Positions 42,064 to 51,329 of a stretch of 64,000 nt of DNA are shown here, piece after piece. The stretch is from UBA2137 sp963740205 (lineage in GTDB: Bacteria; Pseudomonadota; Alphaproteobacteria; Micavibrionales; Micavibrionaceae), in assembly GCA_963740205.1 (NCBI GenBank), contig CAVUDD010000002.1:496001-560000 (forward strand). The letters run 5' to 3'. Every line of letters begins with the position of its first letter. The first letter of the stretch is position 1. Made by a program: the position numbers and the translations under genes. The notes beneath the pieces are model-generated. The model ran no database searches and was not told where the DNA came from. It saw nothing but the letters and a program-made list of their open reading frames with translations.

Positions 42064-42479
42064 AAAGACTGTTGTAGTAAACCTTTAGCAATATCTCGAT
42101 TGATTTGCACAAGCACCGTTATATCGGTGCTTTTTTGATGCGAAAGTGCCGTGTAACATTTTTTAAACACAAAATTAGCAAGTTTGAGAATGTTTTGAGA
42201 AAGAAGTGGCTTTGGCTCGCCTGGCGTCTCAATTGCCTTGTTGTAGAACAACCCCCATAATCTTGAGTTATCGCGCAAGGCTTCTTCCAAATCCCCATTA
42301 TCGCCACCAAAAAAACTTTTAGGAGCCTTAATCGCTGTTTCCAAACGATCAGCAAGAGAATTTAAGGCGCGCGCCTCGGCATACCGCCCTTCATTATCAG
42401 ATAAATTAGAAAATGCAGGTTTCTCGTCTGGCCAGAATGTATCTTCTGGCTGCGCACCTGCGCTATATGTGAGATTTAT
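42060..42479 (-). CDS. flaF: flagellar regulator FlaF, no normal start codon visible
   Basis: The frame between the flbT stop and TAG 42060-42062 encodes FlaF: NEGRYAEARALNSLADRLETAIKAP, LEEALRDNSRLWGLFYNKAIETPGEP, LSQNILKLANFVFKKCYTAL, QINRDIAKGLLQ. The frame is open back to the TAA of flbT at 42480-42482, but the only usual start codon in it is TTG 42344, which would cut off conserved residues. Either an ATG was lost by a sequence error, or a rare start (ATA 42477-42479) is used. FlaF works with FlbT to link flagellin synthesis to secretion. Order flbT-flaF is the normal one. Confidence 0.7.
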   Translation of the reverse strand: MNLTYSAGAQPEDTFWPDEKPAFSNLSDNEGRYAEARALNSLADRLETAIKAPKSFFGGDNGDLEEALRDNSRLWGLFYNKAIETPGEPKPLLSQNILKLANFVFKKCYTALSHQKSTDITVLVQINRDIAKGLLQQSF

Positions 42480-42863
42480 TTAAGCCTGTTGCAATAGTTC
42501 TTGTTCAAAATCGATGAGCGCTTGCCCTTCCTTCAGGGCTTTATAATAATGCCCCTTAACTATTTGCTCGTTGATTTTAACAAAAATGGGCGCAGTTGAT
42601 GGCGCCGCTTGCATGACATCTTTCAAAAGCGCGAAATATTTTGAATGATATTCTCGTGGATTTCTTGCCAGATACATACACTGGATAAGAAAATAGACCT
42701 TTTTACATGGTGTGTCGGCGTATTCCTCCTGCAGGACGTCCTTTTCACGAAGGATTGCCGCCTCACCAGCGATATGGATGCGCGTGCGCTGCTTGTCATT
42801 AGTAATGACAGCAGTACCTATAAGTATTTTTTCCCCCGGCTTTAAATCGATAACCAGTGCCAT
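42480..42863 (-). CDS. flbT: flagellin mRNA regulator FlbT
   Basis: 127 residues. MALVIDLKPGEKILIGTAVITNDKQRTRIHIAGEAAILREKDVL is a clear FlbT N-terminus; the following TPCKKVYFLIQCMYLA and PREYHSKYFALLKDVMQAAPS are the other conserved blocks. FlbT binds the leader of flagellin mRNA and limits its use until hook assembly is finished (known from Caulobacter). The three flagellin leaders in this window carry shared structures that are candidate targets. Confidence 0.92.
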   Translation of the reverse strand: MALVIDLKPGEKILIGTAVITNDKQRTRIHIAGEAAILREKDVLQEEYADTPCKKVYFLIQCMYLARNPREYHSKYFALLKDVMQAAPSTAPIFVKINEQIVKGHYYKALKEGQALIDFEQELLQQA

Positions 42864-42947
42864 AAATATGCGATCCCCATATTGCGATTCAAGACATGCT
42901 TGCTATTAATTGTATTAGGCGCGGACGACACCGTCCAGAGTTAAGAA

Positions 42948-43790
42948 TTAAAATTGATCCAAAAGATTGCGTTGAGACTCAAGAGCAAGACTTTCGCCGC
43001 TGTCATTTTGTAAAATTTGTTGTGTTTGAAGGGCGAGTAAAGCCGCAGATTCATCGCTTAAAGGTGCTGTTTGCTGTGAAGCAACATTCTTAGCAGATTC
43101 AATAAGGGCATCAATCGTAGAAGATGAAAATTCCTGACGAGTTTCAACCTCTTGCAAATCACCAAACAGTTGCGAGCGGAAGGCTTTTACCTGATCCAGA
43201 TACTGCGTAATGGCATTTTGAGCTCGATTTGCGGCTTCTTGAGTATTCAATTCATAATCGTCCAGCTCCAACCCCTCAGAAGAAATTTTAAAGCCTTCAA
43301 CCTTAAATCCTACGGGTGGGTTTTCACCGAGATAAAATTCTATGTTATCCCCTGAAAGTAGGTTTTCACCTGAAAATCCTGTATTTTGAGCAAGATTATC
43401 AACGTCATTCAGAACAGCCGAAAATCTTTCTGTGAATTCAGCGATTTTCTCAGGCGTCAAACCGTTCGCAATGCCGTTTTTAGCCTGAATTGCTACCCCA
43501 CCTGCCTCTTCAAGCTTAGCAAGCACAGTTTCTATTGTGTCAACGGCTGTTGTCAGAACGCGCTTTACGCTCTCAACATCTTCGAAAAGGCTTTGGAATT
43601 TTGAAACTTTTTCAAGCAAATCACCTGATGAGATAACAACTTCATCGCGAATGGCTTTGTTTGCTAGTGATTCAGAAGATTTGTCAGAGTCACGCGTTTT
43701 GTTTGCATTGGAAAGGTCTACTGCTTTCCCTGCATTCTGCGTTTTCTGCTGTAGTAACGACGATGTCAGTTTACTTATGTCTGACGCCAC
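42948..43790 (-). CDS. flagellin-like/hook-associated-like protein
   Basis: 280 residues, GTG start at 43790 after GAGGAGGG. The C-terminus SAALLALQTQQILQNDSGESLALESQRNLLDQF has the flagellin C-terminal pattern (helix ending in 'QqilqqagtsaLaqanq...Ll'), and the middle has helical stretches with FSGENLLSGDNIEFYLG, as in flagellin/FlgL proteins ('fnG.nLLdG'). The N-terminus, however, lacks the usual MxVIxTNxxA start. It could be a diverged flagellin or a flagellin-like hook-associated protein. It lies between flbT and fliK. Confidence 0.55.
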   Translation of the reverse strand: MASDISKLTSSLLQQKTQNAGKAVDLSNANKTRDSDKSSESLANKAIRDEVVISSGDLLEKVSKFQSLFEDVESVKRVLTTAVDTIETVLAKLEEAGGVAIQAKNGIANGLTPEKIAEFTERFSAVLNDVDNLAQNTGFSGENLLSGDNIEFYLGENPPVGFKVEGFKISSEGLELDDYELNTQEAANRAQNAITQYLDQVKAFRSQLFGDLQEVETRQEFSSSTIDALIESAKNVASQQTAPLSDESAALLALQTQQILQNDSGESLALESQRNLLDQF

Positions 43791-43896
43791 GACTACCCTC
43801 CTCTTCTAGGTTGGTAACTGTTTTCAACACACGTATTTTATACGTATGCATACACTATATATAATATCAGAGGAAAAGTAAAAAAAGGATTAAGAT

Positions 43897-45486
43897 TTAA
43901 ACAACAGCATGATATCTGGTCATACCTGTGTCGGTGTCTATGTATTCGCCCTGAGGAATATCAAGCTCCGCAATATTATCCATCTCGCCGTCAACGCCAT
44001 CCTCTCCCGAAGATTTATCTGCATTACCAGCTAAATACTTAGGGTTTTCAAAGGCTTCGTCAAATGAACCACCTTCATTAAATGAGAATTGAAGATCAGC
44101 TGAATCAAAATCCAGACCAGCCTTGTGCAAAGCTTGCTCTAAAAGTGCTTGGTCACGTTGAAGCATGTGGAAAGCACCTTCTTTTTCAACAGTAATATTC
44201 ACTTTAATTTTGCTTTTAGCATCAAGCTCGATATCTGCAATAACACGCCCTAACTCAGGTGGATTAAGGGATACTGCTATACGCTGGGAACCATCCTTCA
44301 TGACGCCCTTTTCAAGGGCTGCGGCAACAATCTGTCCCGCTGGTGTAGATGGAGCTGTAACACTCATCTGATGAACGGCAGCTATACCTTGTGGCGCAGT
44401 ATTAGCGGCATTAACCATCTGAAGACTTATATTATCCAGCGTTAATGAAAAATCTCCTTCGCTTGGAACAGCAAATTGCGAGCCAAAGACACCAGCCAGA
44501 GCACTATTATCTATTAAGTTTGAGGATCCATTTTGACCTGCTAACTGGTTCTCAATGCCCTGTGGCAACGATATTGGCTGTCCTCCACCATTAGGTGTCA
44601 CAGATGAAACTGCCTTACCAACAGATGACGAAATCAAACCCTCTGTATCAATGGAAACCTCACCATCAAACGAAACAAAACGTTTTGGGCCATTAGAATT
44701 TTCAAACCATTTTGATGTAAGAGCGCTATTAACAGATGCGGCTACATCCGAAACTGGTATATCTTGCGGTAATTGCATGCGCACTGATTGAGAATTATCT
44801 ACGGGCAAAGCATCTGCGCGCCCCTGTAGAAACTTGGAAGTTAATGCGCTTAGAGCTTTATGAAGCGTTAAAGCCTCTTCATCAGTGATTACAACATCGG
44901 ATGATTCACCTGTTGCCACAAGTTTATCAAATGAAGGTTGTTCTGATGCGCCAACTGATGCCAAAATCTGATTGTCACTCAGAGCATCCACGTCCAAAAG
45001 AAAATCTGGAACAGTTGCTTGTGATATAGCTGGCAGCTCAATGTTTTCTTGAACTGGAAGCGTTTGTGCTGTGCCAACTCCTGCTTCGGGAATAATATCT
45101 TGAACACCTTCTGCTAGAAGTCCCGCTTCAAGAGAAGCAAAAAGAGCATCAAAAGGCTTTCCGGATGGGATTTTATTTAATGCAGATTGAATCTGACTGC
45201 TCGTCTCAGCATCCAATGTGCCTGTTTCGGCTATTTGTGCATATATACTATCAATATCAGCCTGCGAGAACTCAACATCACTTTTGGCTGCAAGCTGGTT
45301 TAAAATAGCGTTAAAGGCTTTAGGAACAGGCTTGGAATTATCTTCTCGCTCCGTTTTGCCTTCATACTCTTTTTTAGCCTCAATCTCGGGCTTTTCTCGT
45401 CTTTCAATAGATTCTTTATGAACACGCCCCCTCGAGTTTGACTCAGACGGCGGAGTAACAATAGAAAGTGAGATTGGTATATTCAT
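43897..45486 (-). CDS. fliK: flagellar hook-length control protein FliK
   Basis: 529 residues. Long, poorly conserved N-terminal part rich in Ser/Ala/Gln; conserved Flg_hook domain at about 385-480 (RIAVSLNPPELGRVIADIELDAKSKIKVNITVEKEGAFHMLQRDQALLEQALHKAGL). FliK measures the hook and switches export to late substrates. No signal peptide, as expected. It sits directly downstream of the FlgN-like gene (45525). Confidence 0.85.
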   Translation of the reverse strand: MNIPISLSIVTPPSESNSRGRVHKESIERREKPEIEAKKEYEGKTEREDNSKPVPKAFNAILNQLAAKSDVEFSQADIDSIYAQIAETGTLDAETSSQIQSALNKIPSGKPFDALFASLEAGLLAEGVQDIIPEAGVGTAQTLPVQENIELPAISQATVPDFLLDVDALSDNQILASVGASEQPSFDKLVATGESSDVVITDEEALTLHKALSALTSKFLQGRADALPVDNSQSVRMQLPQDIPVSDVAASVNSALTSKWFENSNGPKRFVSFDGEVSIDTEGLISSSVGKAVSSVTPNGGGQPISLPQGIENQLAGQNGSSNLIDNSALAGVFGSQFAVPSEGDFSLTLDNISLQMVNAANTAPQGIAAVHQMSVTAPSTPAGQIVAAALEKGVMKDGSQRIAVSLNPPELGRVIADIELDAKSKIKVNITVEKEGAFHMLQRDQALLEQALHKAGLDFDSADLQFSFNEGGSFDEAFENPKYLAGNADKSSGEDGVDGEMDNIAELDIPQGEYIDTDTGMTRYHAVV

Positions 45487-45524
45487 CAGCTTTTACGTCT
45501 TTCTTAACACCTTAAGAGTGCCAA

Positions 45525-45995
45525 TTAAATTGTATCCAGAAGACCAGAAGAAAGTGTTTTTTTATCTACAGTGATGTGGCTTCCCATATTGTTGTAAGTT
45601 TGGTCTTTATCGGTAAGTGCCTGACGTGCAGAGTTCATAATTCTCTCATTTAAGCGTCTTGTACTTTCCAACCTTCTTTTCAACATAGTTGCATTTTCTT
45701 TGGTCAAATTCATAAAGGCCATCTGGGTATCGCGTATCTTTTTGCGAATTGCAGGATCGGCCTCTTTTATCTTTTCACGCACAGCGAGAAGTTTTTGGGC
45801 TTCAATTTCAAAGTTTTTTACCAGCCGAGCCTTATCCCCCTGATACTGCATGAATTTATCCATGTGATAATTTTCAAGACTGTGTGTTTCCTTTTCGATA
45901 ATTGACGAAAGATCCTTTGTAAGATGCTCGACATAGGCGAGTGATTTTTCAATTTGAAGGATTTGTCTGGTTTTCTTTCCTGCTATTGGTGACAT
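45525..45995 (-). CDS. FlgN-like export chaperone
   Basis: 156 residues, almost entirely helical and charged (IEKSLAYVEHLTKDLSSIIEKETHSLENYHMDKF, NLTKENATMLKRRLESTRRLNERIMNSARQAL). Layout and position between flgJ and fliK fit the FlgN family (chaperone for FlgK/FlgL), but sequence similarity is weak. A second FlgN-like gene at 59108 precedes flgK and is the better candidate for that role. Confidence 0.55.
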   Translation of the reverse strand: MSPIAGKKTRQILQIEKSLAYVEHLTKDLSSIIEKETHSLENYHMDKFMQYQGDKARLVKNFEIEAQKLLAVREKIKEADPAIRKKIRDTQMAFMNLTKENATMLKRRLESTRRLNERIMNSARQALTDKDQTYNNMGSHITVDKKTLSSGLLDTI

Positions 45996-45997
45996 AC

Positions 45998-46366
45998 TTA
46001 ATTTTCTCCCGCTGTTTTACCTTGCGATTCCTGCAAGTGTATAAGTTGTTGTTTAATATGGTCGGCAAGTCCAATTCCGCCCGCTCTTGCCATACCTTTA
46101 CCGTATTCATCAATGAGCATGCCCTTAAAGACTTCTTCTCCACGCCCACCGCCGAACATGGGGTCAACCTCAAGTCCTTCAAACATTGGACGCATCATTT
46201 CGCTGATAAACACCGCTTCGAATTCACGTGCAACCTTGCCCATTTCATCTTCTGTTTGACCACTGCGCGCCATTTTGTCGCGCAGCGAAGTCATTTTCTG
46301 TGATGTCTCGGCCTGCGAGGCTTGAGCCCCCATCATTGCCGAATTTGCTGGAAGTATATTTGTCAT
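45998..46366 (-). CDS. flgJ: FlgJ-like rod-binding protein
   Basis: 122 residues: only the N-terminal rod-binding domain (KVAREFEAVFISEMMRPMFEGLEVDPMFGGGRGEEVFKGMLIDEYGKGMARAGGIGLADHIKQQL), without the muramidase half. This short form is usual in alphaproteobacteria. One-base overlap with the flgI stop, so the two are coupled. A separate lytic enzyme for rod insertion must be encoded elsewhere. Confidence 0.85.
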   Translation of the reverse strand: MTNILPANSAMMGAQASQAETSQKMTSLRDKMARSGQTEDEMGKVAREFEAVFISEMMRPMFEGLEVDPMFGGGRGEEVFKGMLIDEYGKGMARAGGIGLADHIKQQLIHLQESQGKTAGEN

Positions 46367-47547
46367 TAGAGCAACTCGATTTCTGCTTGAAGAGCACCAG
46401 CGGCCTTAATGGCTTGCAAGATAGTAATGATATCCTTAGGGCCGACACCAAGTCTGTTTAGTCCAGTTACCAAGTCCTGCAAGGTCACGCCTTCCTCTAG
46501 AACAGCAAGCCTTACATCCTCGCCTTCATTCACATCAACTTGTGAACGAGGGACAACAACAGTTTCGCCTTGCTCTGCGAAGGCATTTGGTTGTGAAACC
46601 TGCGGTGTTTCTACAATCTTGATAGTCAGGTTACCTTGTGCAATCGCAACAGTACTCACACGCACATCTGAACCCATCACGACAGTTCCGGTCGTTTCAT
46701 CAATAACAACCTTAGCAACTTGATCAGGACGAACAGGTAATTGTTCGATGTCCGTAATCAAATCAACAATCGAGCCATTATAAGAGGCTGGACGGACAAG
46801 ATTAACAGATGCAGAATTCTGTGCGCTGGCAACATTACCTTGAGAGAAGGCATTAATTGCAGCAGCTACACGTCTTGCAGTTGTGAAGTCAGGATTTCTA
46901 AGCGATAGGCGAATTTCCTGTAAATCTTCAAGTTGGAAGTTAATTTCTTTTTCAACAATCGCGCCCTCAGGAATACGTCCTGCTGCAGGGTTGTTTTGAA
47001 TGATAGACGCCGCATCCGCCTCTGCACGGAAACCATTAATCATAACTGGCCCTTGTCCGATTGCGTACACCTCTCCGTCTGCACCCATCAAAGGCGTCAC
47101 AAGCAATGTTCCACCACGTAGAGATTCCGCATCTCCCATAGTAGAGACAGTCACATCAATACGCGCACCTTGATTTGTGAAGGGAGGCAATGTTGCAGTA
47201 ACCATAACGGCAGCTACGTTTCCTGTTTTCAAATTCTGGTCACGAATGGAAACGCCCAAGCGTTCCAACATCGCAGTTAGAGATTGCTGGGTAAACGGTG
47301 CATTATTGAGGTTATCACCTGTGCCGTTAAGACCCACTACAAGTCCATAACCAACCAGCATGTTATCGCGCACACCCTCGATATCAACGATGTCCTTAAT
47401 ACGTGTAGTTGCTGCCTCGGCCTTATTATAAGAGACCGTCAAAATCAGAAATGACAAAAGGAAAACACACCAGAATGCAAAACCCCACCCGGCTTGCCTT
47501 AGCGTCTCTCCCGCATTTAACTTTGTTTTCTTATATGTTGTCGTCAT
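46366..47547 (-). CDS. flgI: flagellar P-ring protein FlgI
   Basis: 393 residues from ATG 47547, selected because AGGAAG lies just upstream; a start at 47616 would add 23 odd residues. Signal peptide up to about 45 (WCVFLLSFLILTVSYNKAEAA). The mature part has the FlgI hallmarks: RIKDIVDIEGVRDNMLVGYGLVVGLNGTGD, NVAAVMVTATLPPFTNQGARIDVTVSTMGDA, LRGGTLLVTPLMGADG, and the C-terminal TLQDLVTGLNRLGVGPKDIITILQAIKAAGAL. FlgI forms the ring in the peptidoglycan layer. Confidence 0.93.
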   Translation of the reverse strand: MTTTYKKTKLNAGETLRQAGWGFAFWCVFLLSFLILTVSYNKAEAATTRIKDIVDIEGVRDNMLVGYGLVVGLNGTGDNLNNAPFTQQSLTAMLERLGVSIRDQNLKTGNVAAVMVTATLPPFTNQGARIDVTVSTMGDAESLRGGTLLVTPLMGADGEVYAIGQGPVMINGFRAEADAASIIQNNPAAGRIPEGAIVEKEINFQLEDLQEIRLSLRNPDFTTARRVAAAINAFSQGNVASAQNSASVNLVRPASYNGSIVDLITDIEQLPVRPDQVAKVVIDETTGTVVMGSDVRVSTVAIAQGNLTIKIVETPQVSQPNAFAEQGETVVVPRSQVDVNEGEDVRLAVLEEGVTLQDLVTGLNRLGVGPKDIITILQAIKAAGALQAEIELL

Positions 47548-47805
47548 AATCTTCTTCCTTTTGTTGACCCTGGAATTTTTATTATTCCCTTTATATATAT
47601 GCCAGAGTCGTGCCAACCTCTTTTAGTATTTAACACATTGATTTATAACAATATTTTAATATTTGTCAGCTTGGTTGTTTGTGGCTTTCGGCAATTCTTG
47701 CCTGCCTTTCCCAACAAAAATTGCCTTATTGATGCAGGCTTTTATTGGAATAACATTTTGCATTGCGATATACTGAAAACAGACTAGATTTAGTTCTGAA
47801 AGGCT

Positions 47806-48255
47806 ATGCACCACATGAAAATCCAAGGAACGGATAAATCAGGCAAGAGTTCTGGCAGTAAAAAAACTGGAAAGGCGTCCTCGAGTGGCGCCAGTTTTGG
47901 AACGTTTTTATCGCCTGCAGATGTCAGTGATAGCCCTACAGTATCACAAGGACAAAGCGTTAACCGTATCGAGGCTTTACTTGTTGCACAGGCCACCGAA
48001 GACCCTACTGAACGCGCCTCAAGAGGACGTATGCGCCAACGCGCGGATAAACTTCTGGATGAGCTGGAAGGTATAAGAATGACCCTGTTGAGGGGTGATT
48101 TAACGGTTGGACATTTATTGAATTTGGCTGACCTTGCAGCAACACATCAGGAAAAGATAAACGATCCGCAACTCTCTGAAATTCTTGCGGAAATTGATTT
48201 AAGAGCGCAAGTTGAACTTGCCAAAATGCGCGTCTCACTTAATCAAGTTATCTAA
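47806..48255 (+). CDS. fliX: flagellar assembly regulator FliX
   Basis: 149 residues; ATG at 47806 or 47815. The N-terminus is basic and Ser/Gly-rich; the C-terminal half (RADKLLDELEGIRMTLLRGDLTVGHLLNLADLAATHQEKINDPQLSEILAEIDLRAQVELAKM) is the FliX family domain. In Caulobacter FliX couples early flagellar assembly to FlbD activity, so the pair FliX (here) and FlbD (35214) fits. Its end overlaps the ECF sigma gene on the opposite strand by eight bases. Confidence 0.9.
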   Translation: MHHMKIQGTDKSGKSSGSKKTGKASSSGASFGTFLSPADVSDSPTVSQGQSVNRIEALLVAQATEDPTERASRGRMRQRADKLLDELEGIRMTLLRGDLTVGHLLNLADLAATHQEKINDPQLSEILAEIDLRAQVELAKMRVSLNQVI

Positions 48256-48823
48256 AAATTTCCAAATCGCTTTGGTGAAGTCTTAAGGATGTTTTTGCAC
48301 GCTTAATCAGTGAGCGCACTCCATCATCGGTATTATCCATTTCCGCCGCGATCTGTGGAATATCCTTTTCTTCATAATAGTAAAGCTGCATTGCCATTGC
48401 TTGTTGTTCGGGCAAGCTTGCTAGCAAATCACCAAGTACCTTTTGCATTTGCTTGGCATTCATAATTTTATCAGCCTGTGCATTCACTGACATATTGGCA
48501 TCATCAATATCAATTTGTGGCCTTTGCTTGCGTTTGGCATCTACACATTTGTTGATTGTGACACGGTAAAGCCATGTAGATAGCTTTGCAGCACCACCAA
48601 TTTCCCATTTATCACGCGACTGCCATAACGCACAGAACGCTTCTTGGACGGCATCTTCTGCCGCTTGATCATTAAATAGAACGCGCCAAGCCAGTGCCTT
48701 TAATTTACCATGGTGTCTTTCAACCAAAATGGCGAAAGCCTGTTCATCCCCTTGTGCAACCCGCGCCATGAGTGTGTCATCACATACCGCACCAACCTCT
48801 TCTCCGTTTATGTTATGTAGCAT
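48248..48823 (-). CDS. ECF-type sigma-70 factor
   Basis: 191 residues. Region 2 near 25-90 (FAILVERHHGKLKALAWRVLFNDQAAEDAVQEAFCALWQSRDKW, KLSTWLYRVTINKCVDAKRK) and region 4 near 130-185 (LLASLPEQQAMAMQLYYYEEKDIPQIAAEMDNTDDGVRSLIKRAKTSL). ECF factors of this kind sit near fliX in several alphaproteobacteria. No anti-sigma gene is adjacent. Its target genes are unknown; a flagellar role is only suggested by position. Confidence 0.85.
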   Translation of the reverse strand: MLHNINGEEVGAVCDDTLMARVAQGDEQAFAILVERHHGKLKALAWRVLFNDQAAEDAVQEAFCALWQSRDKWEIGGAAKLSTWLYRVTINKCVDAKRKQRPQIDIDDANMSVNAQADKIMNAKQMQKVLGDLLASLPEQQAMAMQLYYYEEKDIPQIAAEMDNTDDGVRSLIKRAKTSLRLHQSDLEIFR

Positions 48824-48918
48824 TTCCTGCCTCTTCTTTTGATTTTTGCGTCATGGCTTTTGCCATACGCTTAATCATTGCAAGAGACGTGCCAAACAAG
48901 AGATGCGGGCATTAAAAA

Positions 48919-48944
48919 AGCCTGTCTTTTGGTTGAGACAGGCT
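48919..48944 (-). terminator. rho-independent terminator of the fliD-fliS operon
   Basis: On the minus strand AGCCTGTCT - loop - AGACAGGCT then TTTTTT, 31 bases after the fliS stop. Confidence 0.85.
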
Positions 48945-48974
48945 AGTTTGAGATTTTAATGGATATAAAGGAGT

Positions 48975-49433
48975 TTAATGAACCTCGTCGGAAACCATTT
49001 CCACTGCTTCGATTGAGGAAGCATCTTCTTTCTCGTAATTGGGAACATCATGGCCCGTGGTCAGTTTGTACCATTGCTCATAAACAGGCTGAACATAGCC
49101 AATCAATTGGTCAAATTCATGGGTAACATCAGGACGATCAAGCAATTTACCCAAACGGCCAATCAGAACCACATAAAACTCATGTAAGAATTCTGCATCT
49201 TTGCCACCTTGGCTCATATCCAGATTAGCATGTAAGCTTTCGATAACTTTTAAGGCGCGCTCAACCCAGTAACACATTTTCTCAAGATTATCTTGAGCAT
49301 AGGCAGCTTTTGCCTCGCGCAGAAAACGGATAATACCCTTATAACATTCAAGAACAATCTCCATCCCCCCCATATTTTCATCACGGGTTTGAAGATAGGC
49401 CGAAGAGGCTTGACCGTATGGATTAGCTGTCAT
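48975..49433 (-). CDS. fliS: flagellin export chaperone FliS
   Basis: 152 residues. MTANPYGQASSAYLQTRDENMGGMEIVLECYKGIIRFLREAKAAYAQ is a typical FliS start (Y-x-x-n-x-v-x-t-a-s...LL..LyegairfL), followed by the helix bundle (WVERALKVIESLHANLDMSQGG, LHEFYVVLIGRL). FliS binds flagellin C-termini. It overlaps the fliD end by 11 bases and forms its own operon with fliD. Confidence 0.9.
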   Translation of the reverse strand: MTANPYGQASSAYLQTRDENMGGMEIVLECYKGIIRFLREAKAAYAQDNLEKMCYWVERALKVIESLHANLDMSQGGKDAEFLHEFYVVLIGRLGKLLDRPDVTHEFDQLIGYVQPVYEQWYKLTTGHDVPNYEKEDASSIEAVEMVSDEVH

Positions 49434-51115
49434 CGTTAGTTCCTAAAATGGCTCGGATTTGGTTAATTGCTGCCTTTGACGCACTCAATTGTGACTCAAA
49501 ACGTGCATATTTCTCAATCAAAGAGGCTCGGAAATCCTCGGCACGCTCACGAACTCTTGCGGCTCTGTCGGATAATCCCTCATTGGCACTTTCGATATTC
49601 AATTTTTCAGTCTGGATAAGACCGTTGATACCATTAACGTAACCTTCAAGCGTATTGGTCGCCAAATCAGCAAATCCTTGATCGAGCGTGATATTAACCG
49701 TTGAATTTGTTGTTCCAATATAGGCAAGCGTAATGCCCTCGTAAATTGTGCCTGCATTCCCTGTGATTGTACCACCAGAAAACGAGAATAATGTGTTATC
49801 ACCGCCGACAGAAACACCCGTGATGTTTGTGCCGTCATGTGTGATATCAAGTGCGAAATTCAATCCCAATTGGGTTGAATTATTACTCAGAATATCCAGC
49901 TCGACATTGTCAGATGTAAATTGTGACTGGAACATGGATTGAACGACTTCTGGATCATTCAAAATTGCCGTATCAAGCACCAATTCATCTACTGTTAAAC
50001 GGTTGTCCGCATCAAACTCTATACCAATTTCGGCCAGAGTTTCCTGCGCGCCAGTATTAAAGTTTAATCCAAATAAATTCTGCAACTGAGAATTAAGCCC
50101 AGAGAGTAAATTATCACCATTAAGTGGTGCATCCTCAGGGATACTCCCATCAGAGTTAACTGATTGGTTTTGAAGAACAAAGTCGCGTACTGCGTTATAG
50201 GCATCTACAAAATTAAGAATGCCTGCTTTAACGCCCGCAACATCTTGTCCGATATCAAGCGTAATTGTTGTTCCAACATCTGCATTCAGAATATCAATAG
50301 TTACGCCTGGAATTAAATCGTCAAAACTGTTTGAAGTACGCGCTATATCAATACCATTATAGGTTAATCTTGCACTTGCCGCATCTTGTGCAATGTTTTT
50401 ATAGGCGCTTGTTGCATCTAATACCCCTATTGTTTGAAGAACATCATCTCCAGTAATACCTTCACGGCGAATGCTTATACCTGTCTCTTCACCAGTTAGA
50501 ACTAAACGATAATTGGTATCATTTACCTTTACAATATCGGCTGAAACGCCTGTGCTATCTGTGATAGCATTAATTTTTGCGGCAATATCTGTAAGCGTGT
50601 CTGTACCTGTCACGTTAATATTGATTTGCGCCTGACCGGCCAATCTCAAACGGAACGAACCATTTTGTCCTAAGGCCGCATTAGGATCAGTTGTCGCATC
50701 ACTTGTTAAAATGTGCTCACGCGCCTTTTCGCGCACGATTAAAGAATGCGTTCCCGTTTCTGCTGTTTCATCGAGAGCCACATTAATAAGAGATGTTGGA
50801 TCGGTACTTGTATTACTGCTCAAGTGTTCCTGTTTTTTGAGAATAAACGGATCCATCAGTAGATGAGAAACCATAAGATTGACGCAAGGCTGTCAAGGAC
50901 GCCTGAAGGCTTGAACCTAGTGCCTGTAGCTGGTCATATCCATCGAATTTTGTAAGATTATTGTCAATTTTGACATCGAGATTTACAGCCTCACGCAAAC
51001 GTTGCTGGACTGCTGCCTCAATCAATGCATTGGTATCAAGGCCGGATGAACCCCCGACGAGAAATAGCGTAGAACCACTTTGCGCAAAATTACCATTTGG
51101 ACCGATTGATGACAT
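49423..51115 (-). CDS. fliD: flagellar cap protein FliD, one-base frameshift
   Basis: The N-terminal frame from ATG 51115 gives 100 residues (GGSSGLDTNALIEAAVQQRLREAVNLDVKIDNN, FDGYDQLQALGSSLQASL) and stops at TAA just after GTLEQ. The rest of FliD lies in a second frame (LSSNTSTDPTSLINVALDETAETGTHSLIVREKA, ..TIDILNADVGTTITLDIGQDVAGV, RVRERAEDFRASLIEKYARFESQLSASKAAINQIRAIL). Dropping one base near 50821 joins them at TGTLSSNT and gives 563 residues. FliD caps the filament and guides flagellin folding. The usual cause of such a break here is discussed in the findings. Confidence 0.85.
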
Positions 51116-51241
51116 TTCTTGTCTCCTTTACAAACCTTTTCAAGGCTATACTACAAGTATACCTCAAAGATGATTAACAGTTCTTTAAGATTTAACGTTA
51201 CTCACCTCTACGAATTGTTACACGGTTCAACACATGAAGAA

Positions 51242-51266
51242 AGGGCGCATAAAATTTACGCGCCCT
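51242..51266 (-). terminator. terminator after flagellin gene 1
   Basis: AGGGCGC - 11-base loop - GCGCCCT, then TTTCTTC on the minus strand; 64 bases after the corrected flagellin stop. Confidence 0.6.
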
Positions 51267-51329
51267 CTTCATTGTTATTATTTGGTATAGATCCACCCAC
51301 CGCCTTGAAGCGTTATGAGAGAGCTATTC

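Noticed and set aside
47700..47806. Sigma-54 promoter before fliX, and others before the flagellins
   Set aside because: GG and GC pairs are present but at the wrong spacing (8, 13 or more bases instead of 10), so no -24/-12 site can be supported.
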